IMG/VR virus record: IMGVR_UViG_3300030107_006047 | Location: 1 to 64,000 of that record | DNA from: a virus | Strand: one strand, 5' to 3' | Length of the DNA stretch: 64,000 nucleotides | In this document: in pieces, positions 47,073-55,068 of the stretch | Layout: the number at the start of each line of letters is the position of its first letter | How positions within the stretch are numbered: the first letter of the stretch is position 1 | The notes under the pieces: generated by a model | Seen by the model: the letters and a program-made list of their open reading frames with translations, nothing else | Told to the model about the DNA's origin: nothing | Databases searched by the model: none | Made by a program: the position numbers and the translations under genes

Positions 47073-47101
47073 ATCCTATTCACTGATAGTATGTATGTCA
47101 A
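47073..47101 (-). promoter_or_regulatory. Candidate promoter for exonuclease-RecT genes
   Basis: On the - strand TTGACA (47096-47101) and TAGGAT (47073-47078) are 17 bases apart. This would place the RNA start within a base or two of the ATG at 47065, giving a nearly leaderless message. The match of the -10 is only partial. Confidence 0.35.
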
Positions 47102-47143
47102 TAGTTGACAGTCGATGAGCACCAGTTAATCGACAAACTATTG
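47099..47143. promoter_or_regulatory. Dyad operator-like region between divergent genes
   Basis: Left arm CAATAGTT plus GTCGAT and right arm ATCGAC plus AACTATTG form an interrupted inverted repeat. It overlaps the candidate promoter and separates the exonuclease gene from the divergent HTH gene at 47180. A likely binding site for that regulator (inference). Confidence 0.5.
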
Positions 47144-47179
47144 AAACTGTGATGTTTTTATTTTACAAAGGTGCTTCAT

Positions 47180-47419
47180 ATGGTGTGCGAAGATTACAGA
47201 AAGGGGCTTCCTAATGCGAGCACGAGGGCTCTGTTTGTTGATTATCTAAATCAAAAACTTGAAGAGCTTGACCTCAGCATCACGGTTTCTCACCTGAGAG
47301 AGCTTGAAAAAGGAAGAAGAATACCAAGCCTTGAGCTTGCGTTAGGCATCGAGAAGGCAACAGGGGGTGTTGTCTCCGCAAGAGAGTGGCCCGGCCTTAG
47401 CTCAAAGATACGGCGCTAA
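47180..47419 (+). CDS. Small helix-turn-helix regulator
   Basis: 79 residues; ATG at 47180 with AAAGG eight bases upstream, rather than GTG at 47171. The middle (VSHLRELEKGRRIPSLELAL) has the Cro/CI-type helix-turn-helix pattern E-x-G-R-R-x-P-S. The only + strand gene in the early block with good support. It faces the exonuclease/recT operon across a dyad, as a repressor or Cro-like gene would. Its stop abuts the end of the next - strand gene. Confidence 0.7.
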   Translation: MVCEDYRKGLPNASTRALFVDYLNQKLEELDLSITVSHLRELEKGRRIPSLELALGIEKATGGVVSAREWPGLSSKIRR

Positions 47420-47638
47420 TCACCCCTCAGGTAAGTCTTGCTTCTTCTTGTAGGCTTCAAGCATTCTGTTTAGAGCCCACTTTGAACCAAGCTTATAGAA
47501 GACCCTGAGTTGCTCTCGAACATTCTCGTAGGTCTCTCCTCGAAGAACGGTGTCTCCTTCTTTGTCTTTTAGAACCCACCCTTTGTTTGTTTGCTCTAAT
47601 GTCCAGTCGCTTGGAATCCAGTTCCTCTGATCTGCCAT
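47420..47638 (-). CDS. Small unknown protein
   Basis: 72 residues; ATG at 47638 with GAGG upstream, rather than a longer start at 47689 that would lie inside the preceding gene. Soluble and basic with WILPSDW-type aromatic motifs (NWIPSDWTLEQTNKGWVL) and a helical C-terminus. One base separates it from the upstream stop, so it is translationally linked. Confidence 0.65.
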   Translation of the reverse strand: MADQRNWIPSDWTLEQTNKGWVLKDKEGDTVLRGETYENVREQLRVFYKLGSKWALNRMLEAYKKKQDLPEG

Positions 47639-47639
47639 C

Positions 47640-48254
47640 TTAGTCCTCTTCAAAAGGGTTTGGGGTGAATGACAGCTCTCCTTGTTCAACCCTGGCAGCC
47701 GCAGTGTTTTTCCATTCTAAAACCATTTCTCTCCAGGCTTTAGACAGGTCTCGTTCCTCTTGGTGAGAGAAGCCGCGACCTGCGGCGATGCTTAGGGTGT
47801 TGTCGTTAATGAAGTCTTTTATTTTTTTATAAAGCTTGTTCTTCATTTCCCATAGAACGTAGGGAGAAACGGCAATCCATTCCTGAAGAACAAGAAGCTC
47901 CGACTCTTTAGGTAGGCTTAGCTTCTGTTCCTCAAGGTCCCCCAAGTAGGCAGCGACATCCAGCATGATGTGACACCTGTCTGTGTATTCGGTCTTGATG
48001 TTAATGAGTCTCCCCTCACATCCAAGAATGACCTCTGCACCTATTCCAACCAGCGTGTTTGCTTCTTGAGTTGATTCAAAAGATTCAAGCTCAATGGCCG
48101 CCTCCAGAAGTGCAGTTCGGTCACTTAGCGATAGCTCGGAAATGCTCTTCCATTCTGCAGGTCGAACCCTGGGTGGCGTGTGCTTGTTCAAAAACGCCAG
48201 CTGTTCTTGTTGGTTTAAAAATAAATCTATCAGTATCTCGTTGTTTGTTTCCAT
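47640..48254 (-). CDS. Unknown helical protein upstream of the helicase genes
   Basis: 204 residues, AGGAG-type site before the ATG (GGAGAAAGCA). Glu/Leu-rich, mostly helical with no catalytic motif. It lies nine bases downstream of the VapE helicase gene in the transcript. A replication accessory role is possible but not shown. Confidence 0.7.
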   Translation of the reverse strand: METNNEILIDLFLNQQEQLAFLNKHTPPRVRPAEWKSISELSLSDRTALLEAAIELESFESTQEANTLVGIGAEVILGCEGRLINIKTEYTDRCHIMLDVAAYLGDLEEQKLSLPKESELLVLQEWIAVSPYVLWEMKNKLYKKIKDFINDNTLSIAAGRGFSHQEERDLSKAWREMVLEWKNTAAARVEQGELSFTPNPFEED

Positions 48255-48263
48255 TGCTTTCTC

Positions 48264-49583
48264 CTAAAACTCATCATCGTCTGAGCGTGACTTTCCTGGG
48301 AACGAAAGAACTTCAGTTGGGCCCCATACATAGGCTCTCTTACCCATCATTGTTGTTCTTCTTCGCTTCCATCCAAGGTTTCTGAGCACATCCGACACTC
48401 GCATTTGCGCAAACTTTGTCATCTGATTTGAATCAAGACCAAGACCATCGGCGAGGATTTCAGAAACCATCAGGTCTCGTCGGCCCAGAAGCCACTTCTC
48501 TAAGATTGGTTGCCACGGGTCAACTTCTCTGAAGTCTTCTGAAACACTCTTAAGATCGATCTCGTTCTTGTTGTCCAGCCACCAAGGCTCGTTGTTGTTG
48601 AATGCGTTGACTGCCTCAGCCCACAACTGATCCCTGTTCGATGAGACCCAATCAAGGTCAACCTTTCCAATCTTGACTGGCCAGAATCGACGGCTACCAG
48701 TGTTATCAGAAATGAATGACTCTTCATTTGTGGTTCCACAGAACACACAGTGTCGCTTGATGGTCACCGAGTGGCGACCGTAGGCTGGTCGATAGTTATC
48801 AAACCCGGCTGACAGGAACGCTTTGGTTCTACTGTTGGCCCGCTTTCTAATAGAGTCCAGCTCAGCGATCTCGTAGATCCAGGCCCTGCGAATCTGGCTG
48901 TAGGCATTGGGTGATCCAATGTCCATTGGCGTATCGCAGAAGTATTCGTCACCGGCAAGAACCCTAAACGTCGTGCTCTTTCTTGCACCCTGTGGTCCGA
49001 ACAGAATCAGGCAACAGTCGGCCTTGCACCCAGGCTTTATCGCCCTGGCCACTGCGGAAATCATCCATCTTCTGCCCATGTCCCTATTCAACGAAACATC
49101 GTCAGCCCCGACACCTTTCACCAGCCAATAGTCGAGCCTCTTCACCCCGTCCCACTGGAGCCCGTTGAGCCAATCAACAAGAGGGTTGACCCCGTTCTCC
49201 TCGCCGACAAGCCTGGCCACCTCTGCGACGGCTGTAGTGGAGACTCTCATCCCATACACTGAGTCAATCCACATCTGTATCTTTGTGTCGTCAGTGTCCT
49301 TGTATTCTTTGTCGCCACGCATCATGACGCCCTTGAACTGATCTTCCCAGATCTTTCCCTTCACTCTGGTGTCGTGAGTAAGTATGAGGTGAATGTTGCG
49401 ACGGGTTGGTCGCACTACTAAATCACCATTCTTAGTTAGATATCCATCCAACATTGACGACACGTTGGGCTGTGGTTTAGTTTTCCGGTTTGCCTTCTTG
49501 TCAGCAGAACCAGATTTTATTGCGTCATCAACAAGCGACCGCAGCGTTTTTCCATTGGCAATTGCAGCATCTAAATCCGGCAC
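48264..49583 (-). CDS. VapE-type replicative helicase (virulence-associated E)
   Basis: 439 residues. Walker A GPQGARKST at 196-204, acidic Walker B YEIAELD near 239, and arginine-rich sensor region KRHCVFCGTTNEESF. The N-terminal domain (about 90-160) and C-terminal winged-helix-like end (LGWKRRR near residue 412) fit the VirE/VapE family of superfamily 3-like phage helicases. It abuts the primase gene, stop to start one base apart, forming the phage primase-helicase pair. Probably unwinds origin DNA. Confidence 0.88.
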   Translation of the reverse strand: MPDLDAAIANGKTLRSLVDDAIKSGSADKKANRKTKPQPNVSSMLDGYLTKNGDLVVRPTRRNIHLILTHDTRVKGKIWEDQFKGVMMRGDKEYKDTDDTKIQMWIDSVYGMRVSTTAVAEVARLVGEENGVNPLVDWLNGLQWDGVKRLDYWLVKGVGADDVSLNRDMGRRWMISAVARAIKPGCKADCCLILFGPQGARKSTTFRVLAGDEYFCDTPMDIGSPNAYSQIRRAWIYEIAELDSIRKRANSRTKAFLSAGFDNYRPAYGRHSVTIKRHCVFCGTTNEESFISDNTGSRRFWPVKIGKVDLDWVSSNRDQLWAEAVNAFNNNEPWWLDNKNEIDLKSVSEDFREVDPWQPILEKWLLGRRDLMVSEILADGLGLDSNQMTKFAQMRVSDVLRNLGWKRRRTTMMGKRAYVWGPTEVLSFPGKSRSDDDEF

Positions 49584-49584
49584 T

Positions 49585-50580
49585 CTACTTCTCCAGCTTC
49601 ATTCTAAAAATTTCTCTTGGTGATAGGCTCTTAAAAATATCTTTGGCGTAGTTGTCTCCCGCCTCATCAGGATCGGTGCATACAATGACCGGAAGTCCCT
49701 TTGGAATCTTGGCGCTCGATAGTTTAGCAAAAGAGCCAGACGTACCAGACAGCACCGCAACATTCATATTCTCATGTATTGCCGCTGAAGAGGCTCGGAA
49801 AAGATCCGTAATCCCTTCGCAGATAAGCAACGCTTCTACCCCTTCATCAATAGACCCCCTCAACAACTTGATTCCGGCCTTGTTCCCAAGCAGCAAACCA
49901 GATGCCTCGCACCCTTTAGGCCACCGGCTCTTCGGTCTTGACTTGGTCTGGGTCACCGCTCTTGCGTGCAGGCTTGCGACCTTGCCTGTTATTTCGAAAG
50001 CAGGGGTTGCGAGCCGCCAAACAGGGGACCACACAGAAGGCCACCAGGCTGGCCACTGATACTCATTGCGTGTTGGAAGGGCTCTAACGATGCCGGTCTG
50101 AGACAACAGCTCAATGTCGAACTTTCTTTCCTTGAGGAAGAGCCTGACCATGTTGTCTTCCTTGCACCCGTTCATTTGGTTTAGCGGGGTGGATGCTCTC
50201 CACAAGCTTGCAACCTCGGAAAGCGACGGCCTCTTTGGTTCTGTCCTCTTGGGCTTGAAGTCTTTGTACCGTTCTGAAAGCCCGGTGCCCTCGAACCACT
50301 CGTAAACCTTTCTCTGCTTGTCTTTGTTGATGTCGCTTAGTTTTCCACCAGCTACCGCATAAGAGACAAGGTCAACCACATCCCCCTTCTTCTGACATCG
50401 ATGGCACTGCCAAGCGGTGTCCGATGCGTTCAGACCAACAGGCCCCCTCTTGTCTCCGCTCCCCCTGTTCTCTTCTCCACAGGCCGGGCAAGGCGACAGT
50501 GACCTCCCCTTCCTGATTGATATCTTTAGTCGTTCTGCAGCGACAGATATCGGCGTTCGCTTTGCTCTTTGAATCCACAT
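49585..50580 (-). CDS. DNA primase (zinc finger plus Toprim)
   Basis: 331 residues; ATG at 50580 with GGAG five bases upstream. A CHC2-type zinc ribbon at residues 31-62 (CPAC ... CHRC) and a Toprim domain (EGITDL at 255, DPDEAG at 303-308) are the two halves of DnaG-type primases. The middle is basic. It makes primers for the adjacent VapE helicase-driven replication. Confidence 0.9.
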   Translation of the reverse strand: MWIQRAKRTPISVAAERLKISIRKGRSLSPCPACGEENRGSGDKRGPVGLNASDTAWQCHRCQKKGDVVDLVSYAVAGGKLSDINKDKQRKVYEWFEGTGLSERYKDFKPKRTEPKRPSLSEVASLWRASTPLNQMNGCKEDNMVRLFLKERKFDIELLSQTGIVRALPTRNEYQWPAWWPSVWSPVWRLATPAFEITGKVASLHARAVTQTKSRPKSRWPKGCEASGLLLGNKAGIKLLRGSIDEGVEALLICEGITDLFRASSAAIHENMNVAVLSGTSGSFAKLSSAKIPKGLPVIVCTDPDEAGDNYAKDIFKSLSPREIFRMKLEK

Positions 50581-50612
50581 GGTTGCTCCCCAACTTGTCA
50601 CCCCCGGTTTGA

Positions 50613-50671
50613 CCCCCGGCTAATGCCGGGGGCCATGGGGAGCCCCACATGGGGCTGGGCTGATCAGGCCC
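50613..50671 (-). promoter_or_regulatory. Cluster of GC-rich hairpins in the primase leader
   Basis: Two perfect stems in a 108-base gap: CCCCCGGC/GCCGGGGG (50613-50632) and AGCCCC/GGGGCT (50641-50656), with a third weak GGGC/GCCC pair to 50671. They lie between the HTH gene and the primase ribosome site. They could end upstream transcription partly (attenuator) or shape the mRNA. No clear U-run follows. Confidence 0.5.
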
Positions 50672-50688
50672 GAGACAACTCAATAACT

Positions 50689-50940
50689 TTATTTTTTTGA
50701 AATGGTGAACTCAAGTTGTTCACCGGGTCTTACTGAAAACTCGAGGTGTATGCCGGTCTCTTCCTTTGCTCTGGATGCAAGCTTTGCAAGCGTATCCAGT
50801 GAGACTGGTGGCCTGTTCCTCGTGACCGTTCCCCACAGCGTGGTGTGGCTAATGCATAGGACATCTGCCGCGCCCCTGTACCCTCCTCCGATTTCTTCGT
50901 ACAGCGCTCTGACTGCTGGTGTCGTATCTATTCTCTCCAT
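50689..50940 (-). CDS. Helix-turn-helix protein, Cro-like
   Basis: 83 residues, no strong upstream site but three bases after the preceding gene. GAADVLCISHTTLWGTVTRN near residues 22-42 fits a helix-turn-helix of the lambda-repressor type. It ends in a Glu/Lys/Ser strand. It may regulate the replication genes downstream. Confidence 0.6.
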   Translation of the reverse strand: MERIDTTPAVRALYEEIGGGYRGAADVLCISHTTLWGTVTRNRPPVSLDTLAKLASRAKEETGIHLEFSVRPGEQLEFTISKK

Positions 50941-50943
50941 AAT

Positions 50944-51162
50944 TTATCCTTCAGGGAGGACGGCAACCCATCCTTCGGTTGCTGTGTCCGTTGCTGGTTT
51001 CTCTTCTTCATCTAAAACCATGTAGACTATGTCACCTTCTACTACATCGAGGTTTTGGCCACACGAGATCTTCTCTAAGACCCAGCTCAGCGCCTCATCC
51101 GCGTCCTTCCCAACTCCATTGAGATGGATTTCAAATCTGTAGCGTTTCATTCTGTCTGACAT
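50944..51162 (-). CDS. Small acidic unknown protein
   Basis: 72 residues, start at ATG 51162. Beta-alpha-beta pattern (YRFEIHLNGVGKDADEALS) followed by acidic EEEKPATDT. Directly upstream lies the tRNA gene in transcript order. No function recognised. Confidence 0.6.
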   Translation of the reverse strand: MSDRMKRYRFEIHLNGVGKDADEALSWVLEKISCGQNLDVVEGDIVYMVLDEEEKPATDTATEGWVAVLPEG

Positions 51163-51184
51163 GCTTTCTTCTTTTTGTTGTTGG

Positions 51185-51260
51185 TGGCTGGGGCAGCGGG
51201 ACTCGAACCTGCAACTTCCTGATTAACAGTCAGGCGTTCTGCCAATTGAACTACACCCCA
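51185..51260 (-). tRNA. tRNA-Asn (anticodon GTT) with encoded CCA
   Basis: The - strand folds as a cloverleaf: 7-bp acceptor (TGGGGTG with TGCCCCA), anticodon stem CCTGA/TCAGG with loop CTGTTAA, T-arm GCAGG-TTCGAGT-CCCGC, discriminator G and an encoded CCA at 51185-51187. Between the methyltransferase gene (51267) and a small gene. A phage-encoded tRNA for AAC codons. Confidence 0.93.
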
Positions 51261-51266
51261 TTGATC

Positions 51267-51794
51267 TTACCTTGCATCCCAAGATACAACTCTCGGACCA
51301 CCGGGCCACCCATCATCAGGAGTATGTGGCCTGAAGATAATGATAGCGGAACCCTTAGGTGCTGCGGCAGCCTTGCTTCCGTCTGGTTTGAGAAAGCTTA
51401 CCCTTCCTCGCAATAGACGAATCTCGTCTGCCTTCCATGCGTGGTCATGCCACCAGGCCGTGTCGGTGCAAGCCATAACTAATGCAACTACTGGCTTCCC
51501 CGAAAGGTGGCACTGATGCCAGCACCGCTCAACCCAGCTGCTCACATTCCTACCGTATGGTGGGTTGCAGAAGATTGCGCCGCTGGAGATCCAGTCAGTA
51601 GACAGGGCGTCCTGCCATGTATGAATGCCATGATCTGGCCCCATGTACTCTTCGCAAAGCTTGCTTTCGAAGGTGGCCGCCGCGTCAAGCTTGAAGTCAA
51701 ACTCAAGGTCGAGCTTGTTGAAAAGCTTGGGCGGCGTCCTCCAGCAATCATCTTTGCTTGAGTGAATGACACTCCAAGGTGATTGCGTACTCAT
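51267..51794 (-). CDS. Dam-family DNA adenine methyltransferase (phage type)
   Basis: 175 residues. NPPYG at residues 77-81 is the catalytic DPPY-type motif of N6-adenine methyltransferases; the FDFKLDAAAT motif near 32-41 and the compact size match the phage Dam superfamily (PF05869-like). The target is not readable; GATC is a common one for this group. Its start overlaps the ssb stop by one base. Possible roles: protection from host nucleases, or marking of the GATC-containing repeats at the right end. Confidence 0.88.
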   Translation of the reverse strand: MSTQSPWSVIHSSKDDCWRTPPKLFNKLDLEFDFKLDAAATFESKLCEEYMGPDHGIHTWQDALSTDWISSGAIFCNPPYGRNVSSWVERCWHQCHLSGKPVVALVMACTDTAWWHDHAWKADEIRLLRGRVSFLKPDGSKAAAAPKGSAIIIFRPHTPDDGWPGGPRVVSWDAR

Positions 51795-52198
51795 CAGACA
51801 ATGTGATCCATAAAGTCATCAACAGCCTGGTTGTGCTGGTTGACTGGGGCTCGGTGTGAGTTGCCCTGTCCCTGGCTGTTGTCCCGCATGAACTTCACCT
51901 GTTCGGCGACAACCTCTGTGGTGTACTTGTCGTTCCCTTCTTTGTCCTGCCACTTGCGGGTTTGCAGTCGCCCTTCGACGTATACCTGCTTGCCCTTCTG
52001 GCAGTACTTTGCGACGTTTTCTGCGGTCTTTCCCCAGGACACAATGTTGTGCCACTCGGTGTGATCTGTCCAGTTGCCGTCACGATCCTTGCGGCGCTCG
52101 TTGGTGGCGATGCTGAAGCTGCACACTGTGCTGTTCGCTGTTGGCCTGGCCTCCGGGTCTCGCCCAAGGTTGCCGATTAAAATTACTTTGTTGATCAT
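51794..52198 (-). CDS. ssb: Single-stranded DNA-binding protein
   Basis: 134 residues; ATG at 52198 (MINKVILIGNLGRDPEARPT) is the standard SSB start, and a 24-codon ORF ends on it (TAATG). OB-fold strands follow with WHNIVSWGKTAENVAKY and VEGRLQTRKW. The acidic tail ends DDFMDHIV, unlike the DDDIPF-type tip of bacterial SSBs used for host protein binding. It coats replicating DNA. Confidence 0.93.
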   Translation of the reverse strand: MINKVILIGNLGRDPEARPTANSTVCSFSIATNERRKDRDGNWTDHTEWHNIVSWGKTAENVAKYCQKGKQVYVEGRLQTRKWQDKEGNDKYTTEVVAEQVKFMRDNSQGQGNSHRAPVNQHNQAVDDFMDHIV

Positions 52199-52272
52199 TA
52201 GTCTTCTCTCCAACCGTTTCCGATGATGTTTGCAAATACAAACGCGATTACTATCCAAGGCAAAATGCCCAT
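52198..52272 (-). CDS. 24-residue membrane microprotein coupled to ssb
   Basis: ATG at 52272 with AAGGGAG five bases upstream. It reads MGILPWIVIAFVFANIIGNG and WRED, one hydrophobic helix. The stop overlaps the ssb ATG (TAATG). Too short for usual calling. It may be a real microprotein or serve mainly to deliver ribosomes to ssb. Confidence 0.5.
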   Translation of the reverse strand: MGILPWIVIAFVFANIIGNGWRED

Positions 52273-52299
52273 GCTTACTCCCTTTTAGGGCGGGGTGCC

Positions 52300-52491
52300 C
52301 TAACCTTTGTTGTTGTACCAAGTGTTCTGAGAATCCATCCACCTGATGGCGGTTCGAATATCATCACGGTCTTTCGCGCTGAGGTCGCCTGATTGATCAA
52401 GCACCGTCTTGTAGATTGCGTCGCGAACGGCAACAACCTTTCTCATTCCGCGATTGACCTTGTTTGTGTATGCTGGTTTTCTATTGGCCAT
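52300..52491 (-). CDS. Small basic unknown protein
   Basis: 63 residues, start after AGGAGA. Helical and basic, MANRKPAYTNKVNRGMRKVV, with TAIRWMDSQNTW near the end. Lies eight bases from the helicase gene. No family. Confidence 0.65.
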   Translation of the reverse strand: MANRKPAYTNKVNRGMRKVVAVRDAIYKTVLDQSGDLSAKDRDDIRTAIRWMDSQNTWYNNKG

Positions 52492-52499
52492 TTTTTCTC

Positions 52500-53924
52500 C
52501 TAAACCTCGCAGCCAAGCGAGCGATAAAGCTTGATTCTTTTACGAGCCATGCTGTTGAACACTGGCGAATCATCTACAACATCGAAGACAACAGGGGTCT
52601 GCTTGCCTTCTTTGACGCGCATGATTCTCCCGATGCGCTGTTGAATACGGCCCAACGCCTTGGTTGGTACTGTAAGAAATACTGTATCAAGTCCAGGCAA
52701 ATCCAGCCCTTCGTCGGCAATACAGGTGGCGAAGATGACATCGATTTCGCGCTTGTCTGCTGACTCAAGAAGCTCGGCGCGTTTCTTCTTGGACAGTGTT
52801 CCAACAAGCGCAACAGCCCTGAGCCCTTCGTTTGACAGCTCCTCCGCCATCTCTTTGCAGTGCTGTACCCGGTCAGACAACACAAGGACCTGCCTGCCTT
52901 CATTGCGCACCAAGATGTCAACCTTGTCGAGAATGAACTGTGTTCTTTCATTGTCGCTACACATATCACTAATCAGTCGAACCCAGTCCCTCTTCCTTCC
53001 TTCAGGAATCTTCCACCCAGTGTGAAGCTGTTCAATCCTCGGTCTGCACACAAGACCACGGTTCACTAAGTCCTCTGTCTTGATCTCATGCAGGACATCG
53101 CCGAGGTGCCAATGCAAGATGTCGCTTAGGCCGTCCTGTCTTTCAGGGGTTGCTGTCAGTCCTAACCTGTACCTCTGCGGCATCGTCATCAATGTCTCAC
53201 AGAAAGTGTTGGCTGGCACATGGTGGCACTCATCCACAATGAGTAATCCAAACTGCTTTCCGAAGTTGTACCTCTCTGTCCACAACCATCTCGATAGTGT
53301 TTGGAATGTCGCTACAACAATGCGCTTTGTCCCACCCTTTTCCAGCTCATTTGTTCCTCCTCCAACAATCGATGGCCGGAAGTTTAGCTGCTGCTCACAC
53401 CTGTCTGCCCACTGCTTGGCAAGGTCGAGGGTGTGTACAAGGACAAGGGCTGGAGTATCAAGGGCAGCTATGGTGCCAACACCAATGGTTGTTTTACCGG
53501 CACCACACGGCGCTACGACTACTCCCTCTTTGCTTGCCTTTAGGTTTCCAATCGCGTGGGTCTGGTAGTCCCTGAGCTTGATGTGCTCTGCAACACTGAG
53601 CTTCTCCGCATCAGGGAACGAGGTCTTGTCAACCACCCTAAGTGAAGAGGGCTCCACATACTTTGTGAGGTCGATGCATCGTGGAATCTGAATGCCGTTG
53701 CCCCACGGGTGAATGACGGGCAGTCGCTTGAATGCCTTCACCCACTCGTCTGGAAGCTCGATGTATCTCCCCTGATTGCGAAGCCTGTGAGCCTGGATCC
53801 ATTCAGGGTTCTTCAGTCTGTACTGGCTGCTGATCTCTCGAAGCACATCCTTGTGCTCTTTTATGAAGTCGGGGTGTATGTATTGAGCACCACCCCGCAC
53901 GATGATGTTCTGTAGTTTAGACAT
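52500..53924 (-). CDS. SF2 DNA/RNA helicase (DECH box)
   Basis: 474 residues with superfamily 2 motifs: Q-type RDYQTHAI near 118-125, Walker A APCGAGKTT at 138-146, DECH at 231-234, LTATPERQDG, and C-terminal QQRIGRIMRVKEGK. Similar in order to UvsW/XPB-like phage helicases that act on recombination intermediates or stalled forks. N-terminal about 110 residues are a separate domain. Works with the recombination and replication genes. Confidence 0.93.
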   Translation of the reverse strand: MSKLQNIIVRGGAQYIHPDFIKEHKDVLREISSQYRLKNPEWIQAHRLRNQGRYIELPDEWVKAFKRLPVIHPWGNGIQIPRCIDLTKYVEPSSLRVVDKTSFPDAEKLSVAEHIKLRDYQTHAIGNLKASKEGVVVAPCGAGKTTIGVGTIAALDTPALVLVHTLDLAKQWADRCEQQLNFRPSIVGGGTNELEKGGTKRIVVATFQTLSRWLWTERYNFGKQFGLLIVDECHHVPANTFCETLMTMPQRYRLGLTATPERQDGLSDILHWHLGDVLHEIKTEDLVNRGLVCRPRIEQLHTGWKIPEGRKRDWVRLISDMCSDNERTQFILDKVDILVRNEGRQVLVLSDRVQHCKEMAEELSNEGLRAVALVGTLSKKKRAELLESADKREIDVIFATCIADEGLDLPGLDTVFLTVPTKALGRIQQRIGRIMRVKEGKQTPVVFDVVDDSPVFNSMARKRIKLYRSLGCEV

Positions 53925-53927
53925 TGA

Positions 53928-54155
53928 TTAACTCCAACTCCTCAAGATGTTTGCTAACTCTTCCTCGTGTGCGTCTCTGTCTGCCTTGTTTACAGCGTCG
54001 CTGTACTTCTCCGCAGCTTTCATTAGATCCTCGATGATCTCATCTCTCGGCTCATTGAGGTACTCCAACAAATATCCTCTAAAGCAAACCTCAAGATGGG
54101 CCTTGGCCTTGAGTCTTTCTTCTGAGTTTGGTCTCTTTGGCGGCAAAGATGTCAT
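53928..54155 (-). CDS. Small acidic helical protein
   Basis: 75 residues, helical and charged (KAKAHLEVCFRGYLLEYL, DRDAHEEELANIL). Its ATG overlaps the previous stop by four bases (ATGA), and its own end lies three bases before the helicase start. No function recognised. Confidence 0.65.
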   Translation of the reverse strand: MTSLPPKRPNSEERLKAKAHLEVCFRGYLLEYLNEPRDEIIEDLMKAAEKYSDAVNKADRDAHEEELANILRSWS

Positions 54156-54430
54156 GCTTCACCGGGAGGCGAGGCGACTGCTCTGAGGCTAATGCTCACC
54201 GCAGCCTCCGCCATGAGCCGGTCTACTTCTTCTCCACCGAAGTTGAACAGCTCCTTTGACAGCTTTTCAGATCTGCTGCTCAAGCTTTCGCAAGCATTGA
54301 TCAGGCTGGTCTTTCTTTGAATTGGAAGGTCCACGTCCTTTAGGATGAGCATGACAAACCTTGGAAAGATTTGCCCCTCAAGCAGGACTTCTTCCAGCTC
54401 TTCCTTTGATATTTCTTTTCCGTTTAGCAT
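54152..54430 (-). CDS. Small helical unknown protein
   Basis: 92 residues, mostly helical (KEELEEVLLEGQIFPRFV, LINACESLSSRSEKLS). Overlaps the downstream gene by four bases. Belongs to the coupled small-gene run. Confidence 0.65.
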   Translation of the reverse strand: MLNGKEISKEELEEVLLEGQIFPRFVMLILKDVDLPIQRKTSLINACESLSSRSEKLSKELFNFGGEEVDRLMAEAAVSISLRAVASPPGEA

Positions 54431-54441
54431 TCTGTTTTTCC

Positions 54442-54747
54442 TTAATGAATAGGGTTGAAGGGGGTTTGATCGATAAAGATTGGCCTGCCACGTCCATCAC
54501 AGGCATCAAGAGTGTTGTACCGAAACCATTCCAAGGCTTCGTCTAAGGTCATGCCTTCTTCGACGTGTGAGTTGAGGATTCCCGGCATGCTGTAAACAAG
54601 GGCCGGGTCCTCTCCGCTTCGATGACAGACACCCACGATGTGTTTGTCATAGAATGAGCGGGGCTCAAGTCTGGACCAGCAGCCTCCGCTGCTTTCAATC
54701 CATTGGAGTATCTCTCCCGGCGTGTCTCTTGTTGTTTGTTTACTCAC
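54442..54747 (-). CDS. Small mixed alpha/beta unknown protein
   Basis: 101 residues, GGAGAACAAGTG before the ATG. Several conserved-looking Trp, Cys and His residues (GGCWSRLEPRSFYDKHIVG, MTLDEALEWFRY). No family recognised. Confidence 0.65.
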   Translation of the reverse strand: MSKQTTRDTPGEILQWIESSGGCWSRLEPRSFYDKHIVGVCHRSGEDPALVYSMPGILNSHVEEGMTLDEALEWFRYNTLDACDGRGRPIFIDQTPFNPIH

Positions 54748-54759
54748 TTGTTCTCCTTT

Positions 54760-55056
54760 TCAGAATGGGCAGATGTCTTCTCTGTCCAGTTCGCCATTGT
54801 CCACTTGTTCAATACAGTAGACACACAGGTTCTTCACTTCCTCGTGGTACGAGGTTCCGTCTTTGATTTCTTTCTTGACTGCCTTCTCATTGCAGGCATC
54901 ACAGACAATGCCGCAGTAGTTACACAACCTGGCATCGCCATCGTGATCCGTGTCTTCCTCGAACAGATTCTCGGAACACTTCTCACACCGGGGATGGTCG
55001 TGAGGTAGCTTCGGCTCGTAGTGAGCCTCCCATTTCGCCCAGTCATGCGCGTCCAT
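54760..55056 (-). CDS. Cysteine-rich zinc-knuckle-like protein
   Basis: 98 residues with CEKC, CNYC, CDAC and CVYC pairs (about residues 24-80), probably two zinc sites, and an acidic spacer. Likely a metal-binding regulatory or protein-interaction module of early phage takeover. No specific family. Confidence 0.7.
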   Translation of the reverse strand: MDAHDWAKWEAHYEPKLPHDHPRCEKCSENLFEEDTDHDGDARLCNYCGIVCDACNEKAVKKEIKDGTSYHEEVKNLCVYCIEQVDNGELDREDICPF

Positions 55057-55068
55057 TGCTCTTCTCCT

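Noticed and set aside
47066-47122. Longer exonuclease start at 47122
   Set aside because: It would place 19 non-conserved residues across the dyad/promoter region; the internal ATG has a better context and fits family length.
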